Source: Sarocladium kiliense (lineage: Eukaryota > Ascomycota > Sordariomycetes > Hypocreales > Sarocladiaceae). From it: a DNA stretch of 64,000 nucleotides. A program made the translations under genes and the position numbers. The notes under the pieces were generated by a model, which worked only from the letters and a program-made list of their open reading frames with translations, was not told the origin of the DNA and did no database searches. Positions 43,213 to 52,948 of the stretch are shown in pieces; the first letter of the stretch is position 1; each line of letters starts with the position of its first letter. The stretch covers positions 3,224,001 through 3,288,000 of the forward strand of contig JAUZTG010000029.1 of NCBI GenBank assembly GCA_030734395.1, given 5' to 3'.

Positions 43213-44335
43213 GATGGCGTGATGCAAAAGTCGAATAGCTCGCGCGCTATAGTAACGTTGACAAGTACTGAAGCTCGGTAACCTCGAACAGAAAGAGTCG
43301 TCGGGGCCTCGAGGAGGAGAAAAGAGTGAAGTTATGAATTCTATTGAATGAACAACGTTGGTCAGCTGGGTAGCCCTAGGCAGCCGGAACGGGGAGCTCT
43401 GGTGGGGTTCTGTCGGGGTGCCTGACCAGCTCAGCAGCTCTCACGCCGTCGACACGCCATGGGCAGACGCAGGGTCCGCGTGGAGGGGTCACGCGGAGAA
43501 TAGGCAGCCTCGCGGGGTGCGGTGCCAGGCTGCGAAGGGATAGAGGTGTCAAGTATGGCGGGTTATTGATGCGACTCTGGAAAGGCTGATGGATGGCAGA
43601 TGCAGATCTGGGGATGTCGGCCAGTGACCAGGGTGGTGCATGTGACGATGACGTGTGGCTGCGACCTGGTGAAGCTACAGCGGCTGCGCTGACCAGCTTG
43701 CTACCCTGCAACCGGGTGAGCAACAACCAGACTAGACCTCACGGGTCTTATCACCTCCAACAATAGAGGAAATTACACATGGATAGTTTTAAGCAAAAGA
43801 AAGTTTTATCTTTAATCTTAAATGTATTGTAAAGCTTGCTTGCTGAGCCATGCTGTTGAACCGTTGCCCTTGTAGATGATCTCTAGGCTAAAACAACGCG
43901 CATTTGGATCGCAGCCTTGTTCAGCTTCTCACCAGGAAGGTTGACAGTTGTAGGTGATCCGACGACAGGCGGCTGCCCTTAAAACAGGGCCAGGAGGGCA
44001 CTGAACAGCTGGTCTACTCTCTGGCGTTGATTCCGCATACGACTCGCTACTTGCCAGACTGGCTACGGATCCTGACCTGTTCTTGACGGGGAAACTACGA
44101 CGACTTCCGACTCAGAGTCATCACTGAACGAATCAACTGGATGAAGTACACCCATACAAGTGGGGGTTTGTAGATGCAAAATATATTTCTCGGTAAGTTT
44201 AATCCTGTCCTATCTTAGGAGGCAACTTCTCTTTGCGCTGCCCTCACTTAAGGTATCTCACTTGACCAAAAGACATCGAACTTCCCGGGTTTCCCTTAAA
44301 GTAGTGCGAAAGGAGAATCGACACACGGAGACAGC
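43213..44335. other. Intergenic; becomes AT-rich from about 43.74 kb
   Basis: About 1.1 kb. The left part is the acyltransferase upstream region. From about 43,750 the sequence becomes visibly AT-rich (one 60 bp line is about one-third GC). No gene or intact mobile element is recognised; decayed repeat sequence is possible. Confidence 0.5.
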
Positions 44336-44856
44336 CTAGTTCTTCTCCGCGAGGCACTTCTTCGCTGCCTCCTTGATGGCCGACTCAACATCCTTGCCGT
44401 CTGCCTTGAGGTTGTAGGTGCAAGAACCACCCCTGTCAAGGGTGATAGTGACCTTGAGAGAACCGTCTCTGTTGGTGTCGTAGTTGAAGCTGTAGCGGTT
44501 GTTCTTCTTGGCGCCGCCATTCTCGGGGTTTCCGACCGGGACCTGGATGGTGTCGGTTCCCTTGCCGCGGCACCGAGGGTTTCCGCCGCCAATGACGGAG
44601 CTGACGATGCAAGCGGCGCCATCGAACACGCCGCTCACGAAGTTGCCGTCTTCTCCATTGCTCCCACCGAAAATTCCATCAAGGAAACCTCTGGGCTCGA
44701 CCTAAGGACAACGGGTGAGATTCTGCCGAATATGACACGATAGCCTCAGAGCTGGCACGCTGCCTTGCGGCCACGGAACCGATGGAAAACTTACAGGAGC
44801 TGCGGCTGCGAAGCCAGCAAGGTAGGCGAAAGCAACGGCGACGGAAATGGTCTTCA
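44336..44856 (-). CDS. Small secreted protein, effector-like
   Basis: Two exons encode 142 residues. The start MKTISVAVAFAYLAGFAAAA is a signal peptide and the intron follows it at once. The mature protein (starting about APVEPRGFLDGIFGG) contains four cysteines, in AACIVSS, NPRCRGK, GGSCTYN and AKKCLAEK, enough for two disulphides. A Gly/Asn-rich first half is followed by a beta-like stretch (YSFNYDTNRDGSLKVTITLD). I recognise no domain. Size, signal peptide, cysteine pairs, own TATA box and AT-rich surroundings are those of fungal secreted effectors, but antimicrobial or cell-wall roles are equally open. No catalytic motif is visible. Confidence 0.8.
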
Positions 44857-44968
44857 TTGTGAAGTGAGGATGAAGGTATTATGAGTTGTAGGAGGTAATG
44901 TATGTCGATTCTGGAGGAGTCAGAAGTCTGTGGTGGACGATGGCGACATGGAGTGGTGGACCGGTGGG

Positions 44969-44975
44969 ATTTATA
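44969..44975 (-). promoter_or_regulatory. TATA box of the small secreted protein gene
   Basis: TATAAAT on the minus strand, 113-119 bp before the ATG at 44856. Confidence 0.55.
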
Positions 44976-46942
44976 CTTGACCTGTCGTGGTTGCCTCACT
45001 CAGGGGATGTTCCTGAATGTATCGTCAAGAAAGCATTCTGGAAACAAACAAATGGGCATCAATACCAATCCCATTGAGACTTGACGGGTCGCGAACACGC
45101 CTGGAATGTCGCTTGATCAAAATGGTACAGAACACCGAAGGCAGGGTGCCTAGCACTCAGCAGCAATGTCTATGTCTCACCCCACAACAAGAGCCGAAGA
45201 TACCAGTGCCGAAAGCTTGAAATTCGGGACGCCTTTACCGAAGAAGTTCTCACCCGAAGCTACTATTCCTGGATGAACTAGCACCGACCTTCTCTCCCTT
45301 GCCTCCATCTCTCAAGGTAGTTGTCCTACATCGCAAGGTATTGCTTCAACCCGTGATATCTCAAGTCAAAGCCTACATGAGCCAATGTGAAGGGCTAGTA
45401 TGTGTCTTTCCGAGAGGTGCTCTCAGTCTTTCTTCAGTCGAGGTAAAGAAAATCACGGGTTAGTGCGCACCGTTCTGAAGGGGATTGACATGCATTGTTA
45501 GGGATTCCGTGAGCTTGTTGTCATTATGTCAAAGCGAAGAAATAACAAAATCAAGCTAGTGACAAGAATGTAAGCTTTCCAAATGGTTCAGTCACGCGCA
45601 AACCCTCCCTTAGGCGTAACCAAGAACAGGGAAATTCGACCCAGGAGGGTCCGAGATTATGTCTCAACATGCATATGTGGCAGCATACCCTGGCTTCAAG
45701 ACCCCTCAATTCCTGCACCCAAACTCTCTTTGTAGCAGCTAATGCTTTCCTACATCAGACAAATTCCATCCAAAAATCTCAGGGTCTTAAACAAACTACA
45801 ACTGACAGATGACAACAGAACGAACCCGAGAACCAGGATCACGACTTCCCTTTCTTGGCTTCGAAACTAAGTAATGTCGCCATAACCAGAGAAGACGCCG
45901 AATTTAATTGAGACCAGCGGGTATTCTCCTAAAACCCACCTTGACAGAGACCGATCTAAGTCCTACAACGGCAGTTAGTAGCACGGACAATAGGATCATA
46001 CCGATGATATGGCTCAGCTCGAAAGCCGTTTTACCATCATCATATCGAGACCGTCATTGAGTCAACTAAGAGTCGAAGCGGAATCAACCAGCCCTGACAG
46101 TGATCCTTTTCGTGTATAACTTATATCCGAGTCACCCGTAGGTTTTTGAAGGCTTCAGGTGATGAAGGCCTTACAGCTCCCAATGAATGGTGGAGGCGCG
46201 ATGATCTTAAGTAGAGGCTGTTTCCAAATATACGAGGCATTAAGTAATCGACATTTTGACTTGATCACCAATTGCTACATGATGGCGCAATTGTCTATAG
46301 TAAGTGAGTAGTTGTAGCTAAGATAGAAAGCCATGCCCCGGTAATTAACTTCTTATCAGAATCGTGACAATCTGTTTCAATTATTCGAGTAGCAGTAGAT
46401 ATGAAATCCCATATATCAGGCAGTCAGAACTGCGTTTCTCCTCAGCTGAGGGAGTAGTAACCTGCCTTGATGAGGCTTGTATAAAATAGTGGCAAGCTTC
46501 ACAACAGCGAAAAAAGGGAGCGCTGTCTTCCTATGCGCAGCCAGATCCCATTTAGGGACTCTGCTGCTAGACAGAACTTGATAATATAGATGTACCATAA
46601 GTGGACAAAGACATCATATATGCATGTTGCCAAAGGGATTCTCGTGTAGATGGATATTCCATTCCTCGCTGACCAGTAAGGAGTGACATACGACATTCAC
46701 TTACCCTAAATTAAGATTAGATTGTCGCAAACTACTTAGCAGGGATGTTTACCGATAGTGAGACTTCTCATCTCTTGAGGTGATGCTTCATGTTCGCCGG
46801 TAGATTTAACACTATTTTCCGCTGTAGATGATCAATTTATTACCATAACACAACTCTTGCTTCGTCTTCAGTTAGTGGTTATTGAGTGCTACTTGCTCCT
46901 AATTGGTAAACATCTCGTGCTATGTTGACCATTAGAAAGTGC

Positions 46943-46949
46943 TATAAAG
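46943..46949 (+). promoter_or_regulatory. TATA box of the Egh16-like gene
   Basis: TATAAAG, 109-115 bp before the ATG at 47058. Confidence 0.55.
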
Positions 46950-47057
46950 GCGCCATACGGCTCAATCTGGCCTTGGCTCATTCACTCTCTCTGTTCAAGC
47001 CACCTGCTCCCTCTTTTCTTTACTATAGGTTCGTCGACAGATCTACTAGAAGACAAA

Positions 47058-48071
47058 ATGAGAAGCTTCCTACTCCCTTTAGTTTTCATTGCAGGCACGC
47101 ATGGCCAAGGGATGATTCTCAGGACCATAGGAGCGAATGGTGTCACTGCTCCAGGCGCCTGCGGTAGGGAACCATCGCGAACCAGACGCCTCACAGAGAA
47201 GTCGTATTAACTCAAATCACAGTGCTCGATGGTACCCCTCGGGACTGCATTGTGAATGCATGCGGTGCGCAAGCCGACACGGGTATCATTCGAGACGCAG
47301 AAATCAGGAGTGGTCAATTCGGTCCATTGGGTTGGACCCAAGGCGGAGGCAACTGCAGACCGGATGCAGTCATCGGAGCGTTCATGGGATTAGGCCCTGC
47401 TCCAAGATATATCGGCGGAAGAAACCCGACTGGCAAGACAGATAATTTCGAGTCGTTTGGACTTGAGAGCCATCATATCAAGCGTGAAGCTGATGCCTCG
47501 CACACTCCTCAGCGAACCAAGAGGGGGGCTTTTGACCTTCCCGTGACTGGTGGACTTGGTATCCGGGGAGAGAGGACGTCTTATGACCAGGAGACTACAG
47601 TCGGTGACTCAACTGGCAGGGGCAAAGACGAGGGCCTCCCTACAACAGACGACCTTGGTCAGATCACCCTGATCTACCGCCAGGTACCTGAAGCCGATTT
47701 CACTACTTCACCAAGATCTCTACTGACAAACTTCGGAATCCCAGATCAATCAGGAGGGCTATGGACCAGTTACCGCGGATGTTGATGCAACTTCAGCGGC
47801 GTCAGACCCCAAAGCTTTCAGGAGTGCTAAGGTCGTCGAGAACGTACCCGGAGATGGGCTTGTTGGTCTCTCTTCGGCAACTAACACCAACTTCAAGATC
47901 AAAGTCCAGGTTCCCAAGGGCATGGTGTGCCAAGGAAACATCGCCGGCCTTGACAACGTCTGCTTTGTTCGAGTCCGGAACACAGCTGCTAACGGACCAT
48001 TTGGTGGCGCTGGTTTCTTCACCCAAAGCCACAGCGCACGTAAACGCGCCATTGAAGAAAGTTTGGAATAG
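47058..48071 (+). CDS. Egh16-like (MAS3/GAS-type) secreted protein
   Basis: Three exons (introns 47164-47222 and 47684-47753) encode 294 residues. The start MRSFLLPLVFIAGTHGQGMI is a signal peptide followed by the family's H-G-x-I-like mature end and GANGVTAPGAC. The C-terminal half has the pattern of this family: EGYGPVTADVDATSAA, VVENVPGDGLVG, KIKVQVPKGMVCQGN, VCFVRVRNTAANGPFGGAGF. Relatives in powdery mildew (gEgh16) and Magnaporthe (MAS1/MAS3, GAS1) are induced in appressoria and needed for full virulence; the biochemical role is unknown. The central insert has dibasic KR sites (ESHHIKREAD, TPQRTKRGAFD) that a Kex2-type protease could cut. Assignment is by motif pattern. Confidence 0.82.
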
Positions 48072-49063
48072 CGCGGTATCGCTCGTGAATGAGTTCAGAA
48101 AGCCAACAGATAGTGTCTTTACGAAAGATTGAGGAAGGAGGGAAAACGTGCGCTAGGCTCCTGTACAGGTCTGGGAAACCAGGCTTGGAGAAGAAAACTG
48201 CAGCCAAGCTTCCTTGGCTAGTCCGGAAGGGCTGGTTATAGATAGTCCAACCTGCTCCTTTACTGCTTACCTGGATTTTCAAAACAGGTGTTGCATTGTT
48301 TCGATTCTCGTTTATGTTAGTAGGAAAGACTTCAAGTCAGTTCATGAAGAAATTGCTGCTAAGGAAGCGTACACAAGGCCGGAGGATGGGAACACTAAGC
48401 GTACTCCTCATCAGCTAGAAATTCTTTTAGAAACGAGGTTAGAGACAGATTCCTACATTAAAAAACAATCCGGGGTATGCTTTTTGGAATGCAGAGCGCC
48501 TCACGAAAACCGCTCTTCCTGCCTTCGCGTCATGCGAGAAGTAAGGAGACTCTCACTTAAGGAGTTCCAATAGCACTAATTGAGTTGAGGCCGGCTACCC
48601 CAAGCTGTGCCGCTGTCTGGGGTAAAGTTCATATGAATCCAAGACAGGTCTAAGGGCAGGTCATAGTTTGGGAGACTCGAGACGAAATCTGAGTCAGTCG
48701 AACTGCGAATCATGCTTGATTCAGTTCGTTGGAACGACCCTGAATACCTGGCGCCGAAGATCTGGTTCCAACTTAATGAGCCGGAATGCGGCATGGAGTG
48801 ACAGGCTGGTCGCGAAGGCAGATATTACAGTTCAGATGGTGGCCGCGGAACCCGGACCCGAAGATCGAAGCGGCCTGACACCGCACGAGCATAACAAGTC
48901 ACCCATCACCCATTTCGATCAATGCCAAAAACGGGTGAGACACCTCTCTGCTGCAAGTAGACCGTGTTATGGGAGTCGGTCAGGAACCCCATCTAACACC
49001 ATCAAACCTTTGAGGTTACACTGACTGGGATAAGGTCTTAAAATGAAAACACGTTACAAGGTC
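48072..49063. other. Intergenic, no supported gene
   Basis: About 1 kb. Two plus-strand frames (48214-48573, 119 codons; 48668-49024, 118 codons) show no domain or codon pattern of a gene. This is the right margin of the gene-poor stretch. Confidence 0.45.
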
Positions 49064-49732
49064 TTATGCACTACTCTGCCAGAGACCTCGCAAACCTTCC
49101 TGCGACTTGCCCATTACAGGATCACACTCCGGTATGGGCACACGCCAGATGTCGTCAAATGCTCCTGTGTCTTCTCCTCCCAGCTGGAAGTCCCATCTCC
49201 CAGAATCCTTGGGGTAGGCTCCGATCATCGTGAAGCCGGTGATCCTGCTCTCCGTCTCCTCGAGTGCCCCGCGTATGTCTTCACCATTGCCGACACGATG
49301 TCCATCTCCAGGTGTTAAAAGCGTAAACCCAGTCTCAGGCTTCGCATCATACGTCTTATGCGCCGTCCCAGCCGGCAGGATGAATACATCTCCTGCGTTG
49401 GCTTCCAACTCAATACCACCCTCTTCTCTCGCCTGGCCATACGTATTCTCCTCCATATTGTCAGATGTATCCGCAACGCCGAAACGAATGGTCGCTTTGC
49501 CAGAGAGCACGGCCATGCATTCGTGAGCATGGCTATGATAGTGAGAGCGCTGTGTTTGGCCGTAGCGGAAGATCCACTGGACTTCCCAGCCGTTACTGTG
49601 TAAGGTGTTGTAGGCTGTGGTCACCTTGCCACCCTTTGATGCGTCGAAAAAACCGGGGTAATGGAGGAGGGGATGGGGGGAGTTTGGCATGAGAGCCGTT
49701 GGTGGGAGGTGATACTTGCGAACTTGGACCAT
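49064..49732 (-). CDS. Cupin-domain protein (YjlB-like)
   Basis: Intronless, 222 residues. The single cupin barrel shows its metal-binding motif 1 as HYHSHAHECMAVLSGKATIR (G-X5-H-X-H-X3,4-E type, with several His and Glu) and motif 2 as DVFILPAGTAHKTY. The order and flanks (LPPTALMPNSPHPLLHYPG near the start, GAYPKDSGRWDFQ near the end) resemble bacterial YjlB and fungal homologues, whose function is not established. It probably binds a divalent metal and could be an oxygenase or sugar-related enzyme. There is no signal peptide. It is divergent from the NAD kinase. Confidence 0.88.
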   Translation of the reverse strand: MVQVRKYHLPPTALMPNSPHPLLHYPGFFDASKGGKVTTAYNTLHSNGWEVQWIFRYGQTQRSHYHSHAHECMAVLSGKATIRFGVADTSDNMEENTYGQAREEGGIELEANAGDVFILPAGTAHKTYDAKPETGFTLLTPGDGHRVGNGEDIRGALEETESRITGFTMIGAYPKDSGRWDFQLGGEDTGAFDDIWRVPIPECDPVMGKSQEGLRGLWQSSA

Positions 49733-50420
49733 GATGTCGGTGATGTGAATAGATTGTTTGAGGCTATGGGAACCTTGGGGAGGTGTGCGAGTTCATCTAC
49801 TATGTTCGCGATGCTTCCTTAGATGATGAATGGCCACGACTCAGGTTGTTTCTGATGGAAAGACGATCCAGCTTTCTCACCAAATGATGGCAGTCTACTC
49901 CGCAACCCGCGGCCGATTCGCACCGAAGCCGGAGGGAGGGCTGTTAGATAATGGCTAGACCAAAGCGCCGGATCATGATGGCTGGCCGTGGCGACTATCC
50001 CCGGTTCGTCCCTGGTACCATGGTGGCATCCCCAGCTTCGGCCCAGCTTCACCAGCTCTGTCTGAAAATGAATTTTAGCGATGTCGGAGCTCTTCATTCA
50101 GGCAAATGAACGATTTCTTGTGCATACTTGATGGACAAAAGTCCCGATACGAACATGTCGGGTCGTGATGCGAAATCCCTGGACTGTGATTGACCCAGAG
50201 CTCTCTACTGTCTATCATGGGTCTCTCCCCACGTTCCACCCAGTTCGGCAGGCGGTCAAACTTTGGACTGTCATCATCAGCTCCAAGCTCCTACGGGGAC
50301 CTTCTATTCTGCCCATACATCTCCAATACCCATCCTTTGCGCCCGAATACTTCAGAAGTGCCCCTGCTTTCCATCCTCGCTCGGAAAAATGTCAACGTAA
50401 TTCAGCATCACATTCTGGAA
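49733..50420. other. Divergent upstream region of cupin and NAD kinase genes
   Basis: 688 bp. The open frame from 50190 into the kinase gene is probably untranslated leader. No clear TATA box is seen. Confidence 0.45.
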
Positions 50421-51845
50421 ATGCCCGTCCGTGTCAGTCCGGCAGGCTTCGGCCTCGGTGGCCGGCGTCTGGCTTCACAGTCATCGCACCTCCGATCCCT
50501 CCAGCTGCCAACCGCCACGCCAGCGTCACAACTGCATCAGCGATCATGTCTATCGAGGCGTCTACTGTCATCTACACGAGTGCTTCGACAGCCTGACATC
50601 CGCAGCGTCGCCGAGCTACCCGGCCGAACGAGTCCTCGATACCTTCAGAACCCGAAATCCGCATCCTCCCTACTGTCTCTCAAGTGGCCTTCTCCCCCGC
50701 GCAACCTCCTGCTCGTTCAGAAACTCTACTCTTCCGATGTAGTTGACTCAGTCGTTCGCTTTGCCAAGCATGTTCACGCCGAATACCCGGACGTCAATCT
50801 CGTCCTCGAGCCCCGAACAGCTGCCGCCATACAAGAAAGGCTGGGCTTTCCGATCTACGCTTCCGACGACCGAGCCAGTATTGCGGATAAGATTGATGTG
50901 ATCGCGACATTTGGTGGCGACGGCACCGTATTGCGTGCGGCGAGCTTGTTCAAGCTCCACGGGTCGGTTCCACCCATCCTCTCTTTCAGCATGGGCACCC
51001 TTGGGTTCCTGGGAGAGTGGAACTTTGGCGAGTACAAGAAGGTCTGGCGAGAGGTCTATATGAGTGGCAGCGATGTCGCAATGCGAGAGGCGGCAGTCCC
51101 GAGAGGAGCACGGGATGAGGTTCACACGGGATCCTTCGCAGGGTGGGAGAGGATGAGGGGAAAGAGCCTGGGCGCGAACAGAGCATCCAAGATTCTGCTA
51201 CGACACCGCATCAAGGCGGATATCTTCGACCCTGAGGGAAATAATATCAACCACCAGGTGTCCGATACACTGTCCACGGAAGGGAGGTCAATAGCAGGCG
51301 CAAAGGAGCATTCGCCATCCCTGCGCGCCATCAACGAGATCTCACTGCATCGTGGCTCGAATCCTCACCTTGCCGTGATCGAGATTTACCAGAATGGCGT
51401 CTTTCTCACTAAGACGACAGCAGACGGCATGCTCGTCAGCACACCTACTGGCTCGACAGCCTACAGTCTCAGCGCTGGCGGACCAATCATCCACCCACTG
51501 GTCAAGTCAGTATTGATCACATCTATCAGTCCTTGCAGTCTGAGCTTCCGATCTCTTGTCCTTCCTCTGGACTCGAAAGTGACACTCAAAGTCAGCACGA
51601 ACAACAGAGGTCGCGAGCTTGACTTGAGCATAGATGGACGACGATGCGCTGGGGTGCCGCCGGGATCTGAGATCCGAGTGGAGGGCGAGTACGTGGGACG
51701 GGCTGGACTTGGGGAGGAATGGTTCGGCGGTGTGCCTTGTGTGATCCGCGCTGAGGATGATGACCCATGGGTAGGCGGATTGAACGGCTTGCTGAAATTC
51801 AATCACCCGTTTGGGCGAGACTTGGGCAACGAGGAAGGTTATTAG
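50421..51845 (+). CDS. Mitochondrial NAD(H) kinase, Pos5-like
   Basis: Intronless, 474 residues from MPVRVSPAGFGLGGRRLASQ, an Arg-rich mitochondrial-type presequence (RSCLSRRLLSSTRVLRQP); the same frame is open from 50190, giving 551 residues, but the added part looks non-coding. Kinase motifs are present: VIATFGGDGTVLRAASLF (GGDGT, binding the phosphate donor), ILSFSMGTLGFLGEWN, AINEISLHRGSNPHLAVIEI (NE/D), and the signature VSTPTGSTAYSLSAGGPIIH. It phosphorylates NAD or NADH to supply mitochondrial NADPH for antioxidant defence and Fe-S or arginine metabolism. A cytosolic paralogue would be encoded elsewhere. Confidence 0.93.
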   Translation: MPVRVSPAGFGLGGRRLASQSSHLRSLQLPTATPASQLHQRSCLSRRLLSSTRVLRQPDIRSVAELPGRTSPRYLQNPKSASSLLSLKWPSPPRNLLLVQKLYSSDVVDSVVRFAKHVHAEYPDVNLVLEPRTAAAIQERLGFPIYASDDRASIADKIDVIATFGGDGTVLRAASLFKLHGSVPPILSFSMGTLGFLGEWNFGEYKKVWREVYMSGSDVAMREAAVPRGARDEVHTGSFAGWERMRGKSLGANRASKILLRHRIKADIFDPEGNNINHQVSDTLSTEGRSIAGAKEHSPSLRAINEISLHRGSNPHLAVIEIYQNGVFLTKTTADGMLVSTPTGSTAYSLSAGGPIIHPLVKSVLITSISPCSLSFRSLVLPLDSKVTLKVSTNNRGRELDLSIDGRRCAGVPPGSEIRVEGEYVGRAGLGEEWFGGVPCVIRAEDDDPWVGGLNGLLKFNHPFGRDLGNEEGY

Positions 51846-52948
51846 ACGGTGATGGAGATGGTCTGCATGTACTGGCAAGATTTTGATACCCCATGTTTAA
51901 CGACAGCACCTTGGCGGGATATATTTCTGAATACAAGCCATGAAATTGAGGCCCTTGTACACTGTGTCTAATGCGTTGTTGCTGCTCGCGCGCTCTTTCT
52001 CCCACCGTTGAAATTAGCCTCGGGGACGCTAAACAGATCGACAGGGCTGCTTCACGGAGGGAGACTAGTTCAGGATCGAGATTGCGACAAAGGAGGCAGC
52101 CAATGCTAAGATCCAACAACACAGTGACCATCATCTAAATCTCTTTGAGGCAAATCATGGCAGCCAAGACCGGCGAAACAAGACCAGCTTCATTGAGATA
52201 CCGAATCAGCCCAGCGATGTGGGATGCAGGTGCCCCTCCAGACGCACTGCTCATGGATGCACCGCACCGGCTGCAACGTTCGCTCAGTCCTTGTTTTAGG
52301 GGCCGCAAACAAGCCAATCGCATTGCTCGCAAGACATCCAGTATCTATGCGAGGCGTAGACATTTAAGAATAAGCCGCACATGCAGCTTTCTTTGAGGAT
52401 CCCCATGGGCTTGACTGGGGTGTTTCTGCAGGGCACAGCCACATGCTCAAGGTAGCCAGCCAGGCGATGGCCGGACATCTCGGGGGGGTTATGGCATGGT
52501 TCTTGGGTGGAACAGAACAATGCCGAGGAATGCTTCAATAGCGCAAGTCGTGACAAAGGCCAAAAGGCAAAATGAATTAACTCAGAGCTTTACCAAGTTG
52601 AGCAGCTTCAGCTCTCAGCCCCGCGATTGTGCGCTGCCGGAGCTCCCGTCACGTATTGTGAGGTACTGTGAGGTGTGTTGACGGTGAGACCGTGACCTCA
52701 TTCCTCGACCCTCAATTAATTCGACTGGTCCACGCCTCTTTTCTTCTACCTTTGAGCCTTCCTCCCGCCTTCATTCTCCGTCACTCTCCTTCAACCCACT
52801 TCTTTTGCTACTGTTCTAGCTTCAGATCTCATTCTTGTCTTTGCTATTATTATATTCTATTCTCTTTTGACCGTTATCGACACTCTTCAAGGCCTCGCTG
52901 CTACCCCTTGTCCAATACCAAGACCCCAAGACGCCTGTCTTCTCCGTG
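51846..52948. other. Intergenic, no gene seen
   Basis: 1.1 kb. The last ~200 bp before phospholipase B is a long CT-rich stretch (TTCTTCTACC, CTTTTGCTACTG), typical of a strong fungal 5' leader and transcription start. Confidence 0.5.

Larger units (their letters stand above)
44857..47057. other. Gene-poor, AT-richer stretch between two secreted-protein genes
   Basis: About 2.2 kb. Sampled lines in 46.2-46.9 kb are about one-third GC, well below the coding parts. No ORF longer than about 65 codons occurs from 45.3 to 46.9 kb. No terminal repeats are recognised. It could hold mutated repeat remains, but this is not shown. Confidence 0.5.

Noticed and set aside
48214..48573. 119-codon plus-strand ORF after the Egh16-like gene
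   Set aside because: No domain and no promoter or intron signals; could be a relic but is not supportable.
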